Made by a program: the position numbers and the translations under genes
The notes under the pieces: model-generated
The model's database searches: none
Told to the model about the DNA's origin: nothing
What the model saw: the letters and a program-made list of their open reading frames with translations, nothing else
Source: an uncultured Chitinophagaceae bacterium
Lineage (GTDB): Bacteria; Bacteroidota; Bacteroidia; Chitinophagales; Chitinophagaceae
Direction of reading: 5' to 3'
NCBI GenBank assembly: GCA_946885665.1
Contig: CAMPGT010000152.1
Coordinates: 1 to 9,513, forward strand
Length of the DNA stretch: 9,513 nt
Shown here: piece after piece, positions 7,858 through 9,513 of the stretch
How positions within the stretch are numbered: the stretch's first letter is position 1
How the letters are laid out: every line of letters starts with the position of its first letter

Positions 7858-8760
7858 ATGCAGCACGCGTTATCCACCGAAATCAGCAGGTTTTCCGACC
7901 ACCTGAAGTTTGAGAAAAGGTATTCCGCCCACACGGTAAGGTCGTATCATGACGACCTTACGCAGTTCAACGATTATCTCGAAACGCAGTTTGGGGGGAT
8001 GAAGCTGCGCGACATCTCCGCGCCAGTGGTGAGGAGCTGGCTCGCCTCCATGAAGCAGCACAAGATGACCGCTAGGACCATTACCAGGAAGATTTCAACG
8101 TTAAAGTCGTTTTACAAGTTCATGATGCGTTCCGGGGTGGTGGCGAAATCGCCGATGACCGGTATTGTATCGCCGAAACTGGCGAAGAAGCTGCCCTCGT
8201 ATGTGGAAGAGAAGCAGTTGAAAACTTTGTTCAGGGACGTGGAATTTGAGGACGACTGGAACGGGTACACGGCAAAGGTGGCGATCCGGATGCTGTACCA
8301 GTTGGGGATAAGACTGTCGGAGCTGGTGAACTGCAGGGAGGCGCAGGTTGACCATGCCAACAGGCAGGTAAAGATATTGGGCAAGGGTAACAAGGAGAGG
8401 ATCATTCCGGTAGGAAAGGAACTGCTAAAGCTGCTGAAGGACTATGCCGGAAAAAAGAGGCAGGTGTTTGAGCAACCCGAAAAGACGTACCTGCTGGTAA
8501 CGGGAAAGGGAAAGAAGCTGTATCCCAAGTATATTTACCGGTTGACACACGATTACCTGGAGCTGGTTACCACTATCGAAAAGAAGAGCCCTCATGTGCT
8601 GCGGCACAGCTTTGCGACCCATTTAATGAACAACGGTGCGGAGCTGAACGCGGTAAAGGACCTGTTGGGCCATGCGAGCCTGGCGGCCACGCAGGTGTAC
8701 ACGCACAATACGATTGAGAAGCTCAGGAACGTGCATAAAAGAGCCCATCCCAGGGGCTGA
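7858..8760 (+). CDS. xerC: Xer-family tyrosine recombinase (XerC/XerD)
   Basis: Site-specific recombinase of the type that resolves chromosome dimers at dif. The 300-aa length is typical of XerC/XerD. An N-terminal SAM-like core-binding domain (about 5-90, with HTVRSYHDDLTQF and the ISTLKSFYKF helix) precedes the catalytic domain (about 108-295). All active-site residues can be placed: Arg152 (GIRLSEL), Lys176 (GKGNKER), His246 and Arg249 (HVLRHSFATHL), His272 (LLGHASLAATQ) and the nucleophile Tyr281 (VYTH). The enzyme therefore looks intact and active. Its compact, accessory-domain-free architecture and its position between rpsU and hpf argue for a housekeeping Xer rather than a phage or conjugative-element integrase. 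XerC versus XerD cannot be decided here, and no dif-like site was recognised nearby. No Shine-Dalgarno precedes the ATG. Confidence 0.93.
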   Translation: MQHALSTEISRFSDHLKFEKRYSAHTVRSYHDDLTQFNDYLETQFGGMKLRDISAPVVRSWLASMKQHKMTARTITRKISTLKSFYKFMMRSGVVAKSPMTGIVSPKLAKKLPSYVEEKQLKTLFRDVEFEDDWNGYTAKVAIRMLYQLGIRLSELVNCREAQVDHANRQVKILGKGNKERIIPVGKELLKLLKDYAGKKRQVFEQPEKTYLLVTGKGKKLYPKYIYRLTHDYLELVTTIEKKSPHVLRHSFATHLMNNGAELNAVKDLLGHASLAATQVYTHNTIEKLRNVHKRAHPRG

Positions 8761-8799
8761 CACCGGAAGCGCCCGCATACCATTTTTTATAGGGTAATA

Positions 8800-8831
8800 T
8801 TTGGAAAAAAAATGCCGGGGATGTATCTTCA
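8800..8831 (+). promoter_or_regulatory. Candidate hpf promoter
   Basis: TTTG at 8800-8803, spacer of 20 nt, then TATCTTCA at 8824-8831 (six of eight to TAnnTTTG). The spacing is in the range of the Bacteroidota housekeeping promoter. The predicted start near 8837 gives a leader of about 50 nt. No terminator is visible between xer and hpf, so read-through from xer may add to expression. Confidence 0.5.
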
Positions 8832-8888
8832 TAGACACACCTGAATAGTTCTTTACAATATTGTTCACCGTCTAAAAAAAGCGATGCT

Positions 8889-9188
8889 ATGAACGTAAAC
8901 ATTCAAACTGTGAGATTCAATCCGGATGTTAAACTTACAGAGTATGTAAACCGAAAGTTAGAGAAGATACAGACATTTCATGACCGCATTATTAAGGTGG
9001 ATGTCTTCTTGAAACTCGATAATGTAGTACATAATATAAAAGATAAAATCGCAGAGATCAGGGTGCAGATTCCGAGGTACAAGTTTTTTGTAAAATGTTC
9101 CTCCAAATCGTTTGAAGAATCTTTCGACAATGCGCTGGACTCCCTGGTTAACCAAATAAAAAGAAAGAAGCAAAAACAGGCCGCCTGA
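8889..9188 (+). CDS. hpf: Short ribosome hibernation-promoting factor (HPF/RaiA family)
   Basis: A 99-aa protein made only of the HPF/RaiA N-terminal domain; the extra C-terminal dimerisation domain of long HPF is absent. The fold pattern is beta-alpha-beta-beta-beta-alpha: a first strand NVNIQTVRF, helix KLTEYVNRKLEKIQTF, strands around VDVFLKLDN, IAEIRVQIP and FFVKCSSKS, then helix FEESFDNALDSLVNQIKRKK with a basic tail. Members bind the 30S decoding region in stationary phase or stress and block mRNA and tRNA binding; short forms can promote 70S/100S inactive states. The ATG is preceded by an A-rich stretch and no Shine-Dalgarno, as usual in the phylum. It has a strong terminator just downstream and sits among translation genes (rpsU, tRNAs). 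Confidence 0.95.
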   Translation: MNVNIQTVRFNPDVKLTEYVNRKLEKIQTFHDRIIKVDVFLKLDNVVHNIKDKIAEIRVQIPRYKFFVKCSSKSFEESFDNALDSLVNQIKRKKQKQAA

Positions 9189-9198
9189 CCGATCGTAT

Positions 9199-9223
9199 AA
9201 ACCTCCTTGTTGGAGGTTTTTTT
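9199..9223 (+). terminator. Rho-independent terminator of hpf
   Basis: A perfect six-base-pair stem ACCTCC (9201-9206) with GGAGGT (9212-9217), extendable by two A-T pairs, loop TTGTT, followed by seven T (9217-9223). It begins 10 nt after the hpf stop. It isolates the tRNA transcription unit from upstream genes. Confidence 0.92.
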
Positions 9224-9262
9224 ATTTTAATATGACCGCGTAAAAATTTCTTTTTCAAAATT

Positions 9263-9291
9263 TTTCGGTTTAACAAATTCATTTACCTTTG
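9263..9291 (+). promoter_or_regulatory. Promoter of the tRNA-Thr/tRNA-Tyr operon
   Basis: TACCTTTG (9284-9291) is a perfect TAnnTTTG -7 box. A near-match to the -33 TTTG, TTTC at 9263-9266, lies 17 nt upstream. The region from 9224 to 9283 is very A+T-rich with A- and T-tracts, like an UP-type element of a stable-RNA promoter. The expected transcription start is near 9297, about 80 nt before tRNA-Thr. Confidence 0.75.
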
Positions 9292-9295
9292 CCTT

Positions 9296-9328
9296 CCCAA
9301 AAAAAACCGTGGACGGGACCTTTTTGGG
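9296..9328 (+). other. Potential stem-loop at the 5' end of the tRNA operon transcript
   Basis: CCCAAAAA (9296-9303) can pair with TTTTTGGG (9321-9328). A second small hairpin, CCG-TGGA-CGG (9307-9316), lies inside the loop. It begins almost exactly at the predicted transcription start. No T-run follows the outer stem, so it is not a normal terminator. Its function is unknown; a role in leader stability or processing is inference. Confidence 0.4.
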
Positions 9329-9377
9329 GATGATCTTTAAATATTTGGGGTTCAATTTTTTACCGACACGATAAATT

Positions 9378-9450
9378 GCCAGAGTAGCTCAGTTGGTAGA
9401 GCAGCTGATTTGTAATCAGCTGGTCGGGGGTTCGAGTCCCTTCTCTGGCT
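9378..9450 (+). tRNA. tRNA-Thr, anticodon TGT
   Basis: A complete 73-nt cloverleaf. The acceptor stem is GCCAGAG with CTCTGGC and discriminator T; the D arm is GCTC-AGTTGGTA-GAGC. The anticodon stem is GCTGA/TCAGC with loop TTTGTAA and anticodon TGT at 9411-9413, which reads threonine ACA codons. The T arm is GGGGG-TTCGAGT-CCCTT with two G-T wobbles at its base. CCA is not encoded and must be added after transcription. It is the first tRNA of the operon, 8 nt before tRNA-Tyr. Confidence 0.97.
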
Positions 9451-9458
9451 CATGTGAA

Positions 9459-9513
9459 GGGCAAGTAGCCAAGTGGCCAACGGCAACAGACTGTAAATCT
9501 GTCCTCTTCGGAG
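9459..9513 (+). tRNA. tRNA-Tyr, anticodon GTA (3' end cut by window)
   Basis: The first 55 nt of a class II tRNA. The 5' acceptor strand is GGGCAAG, and the D stem GCC (9468-9470) pairs with GGC (9482-9484). The anticodon stem ACAGA/TCTGT holds loop CTGTAAA with anticodon GTA at 9493-9495. The variable arm CTC-TTCG-GAG (9504-9513) starts a long extra arm, as expected for bacterial tRNA-Tyr. The T arm and 3' acceptor strand lie beyond the window. Confidence 0.94.

Noticed and set aside
7858..8760. Integrase of a genomic island with tRNA attachment site
   Set aside because: The recombinase is compact like XerC/XerD and flanked by housekeeping genes. The tRNA genes are intact as far as visible, and no repeat of a tRNA 3' end is found.
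9340..9379. Second promoter closer to tRNA-Thr (ATATTTG at 9341-9347 with TAAATTGC at 9372-9379)
   Set aside because: The spacing of 24 nt is slightly too long, the -7 match is poor, and the start would fall inside the tRNA.
1..9513. CRISPR arrays, insertion sequences, toxin-antitoxin or defence modules
   Set aside because: No regularly spaced repeats, transposase motifs or defence-type gene pairs are seen anywhere in the window.

Overview
The window looks like a chromosomal segment of a member of the Bacteroidota, most likely of Chitinophagaceae/Chitinophagales type. The reasons are: a type IX secretion (T9SS) sortase of the PorU family beside a PorV/PorQ-type protein; promoters of the TTTG-N17-23-TAnnTTTG form; start codons without Shine-Dalgarno sequences, with rpsU as the one clear exception; tRNAs without encoded CCA; and the order rpsU - xer - hpf - tRNA-Thr - tRNA-Tyr. 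The genus assignment is inference.

Left part (1-6901, + strand): the 3' end of a PorV/PorQ-like outer-membrane barrel gene, then a very long (about 1684 aa) PorU2-type C25 sortase with an intact His/Cys pair and a T9SS-type C-terminal domain. Next comes a 499-aa multi-spanning membrane protein that resembles GT-C glycosyltransferases. The first two probably work together at the cell surface. The role of the third, and any link to the sortase, is unknown.

Middle (6898-7494, - strand): ribE, riboflavin synthase, which overlaps the membrane-protein gene tail-to-tail by 4 nt. A 78-nt divergent intergenic region separates ribE from rpsU.

Right part (7495-9513, + strand): a translation neighbourhood. 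rpsU (bS21) has a perfect -7 box, a strong Shine-Dalgarno sequence and a rho-independent terminator. A Xer tyrosine recombinase and a short hibernation-promoting factor follow, the latter with its own terminator. A perfect TAnnTTTG promoter then drives tRNA-Thr(TGT) and tRNA-Tyr(GTA), the latter cut by the window end. In related genomes this tRNA cluster usually leads into tuf.

No mobile element, CRISPR array, prophage or obvious horizontally acquired cassette is visible. The points most worth a second look are the rpsU leader (SD-dependent translation in an otherwise SD-free background, plus a CUCCU that could mask the SD), a FAM3/ILEI-like domain apparently embedded in the PorU2 protein, a compact terminator/promoter overlap in front of xer, and several possible leaderless starts.
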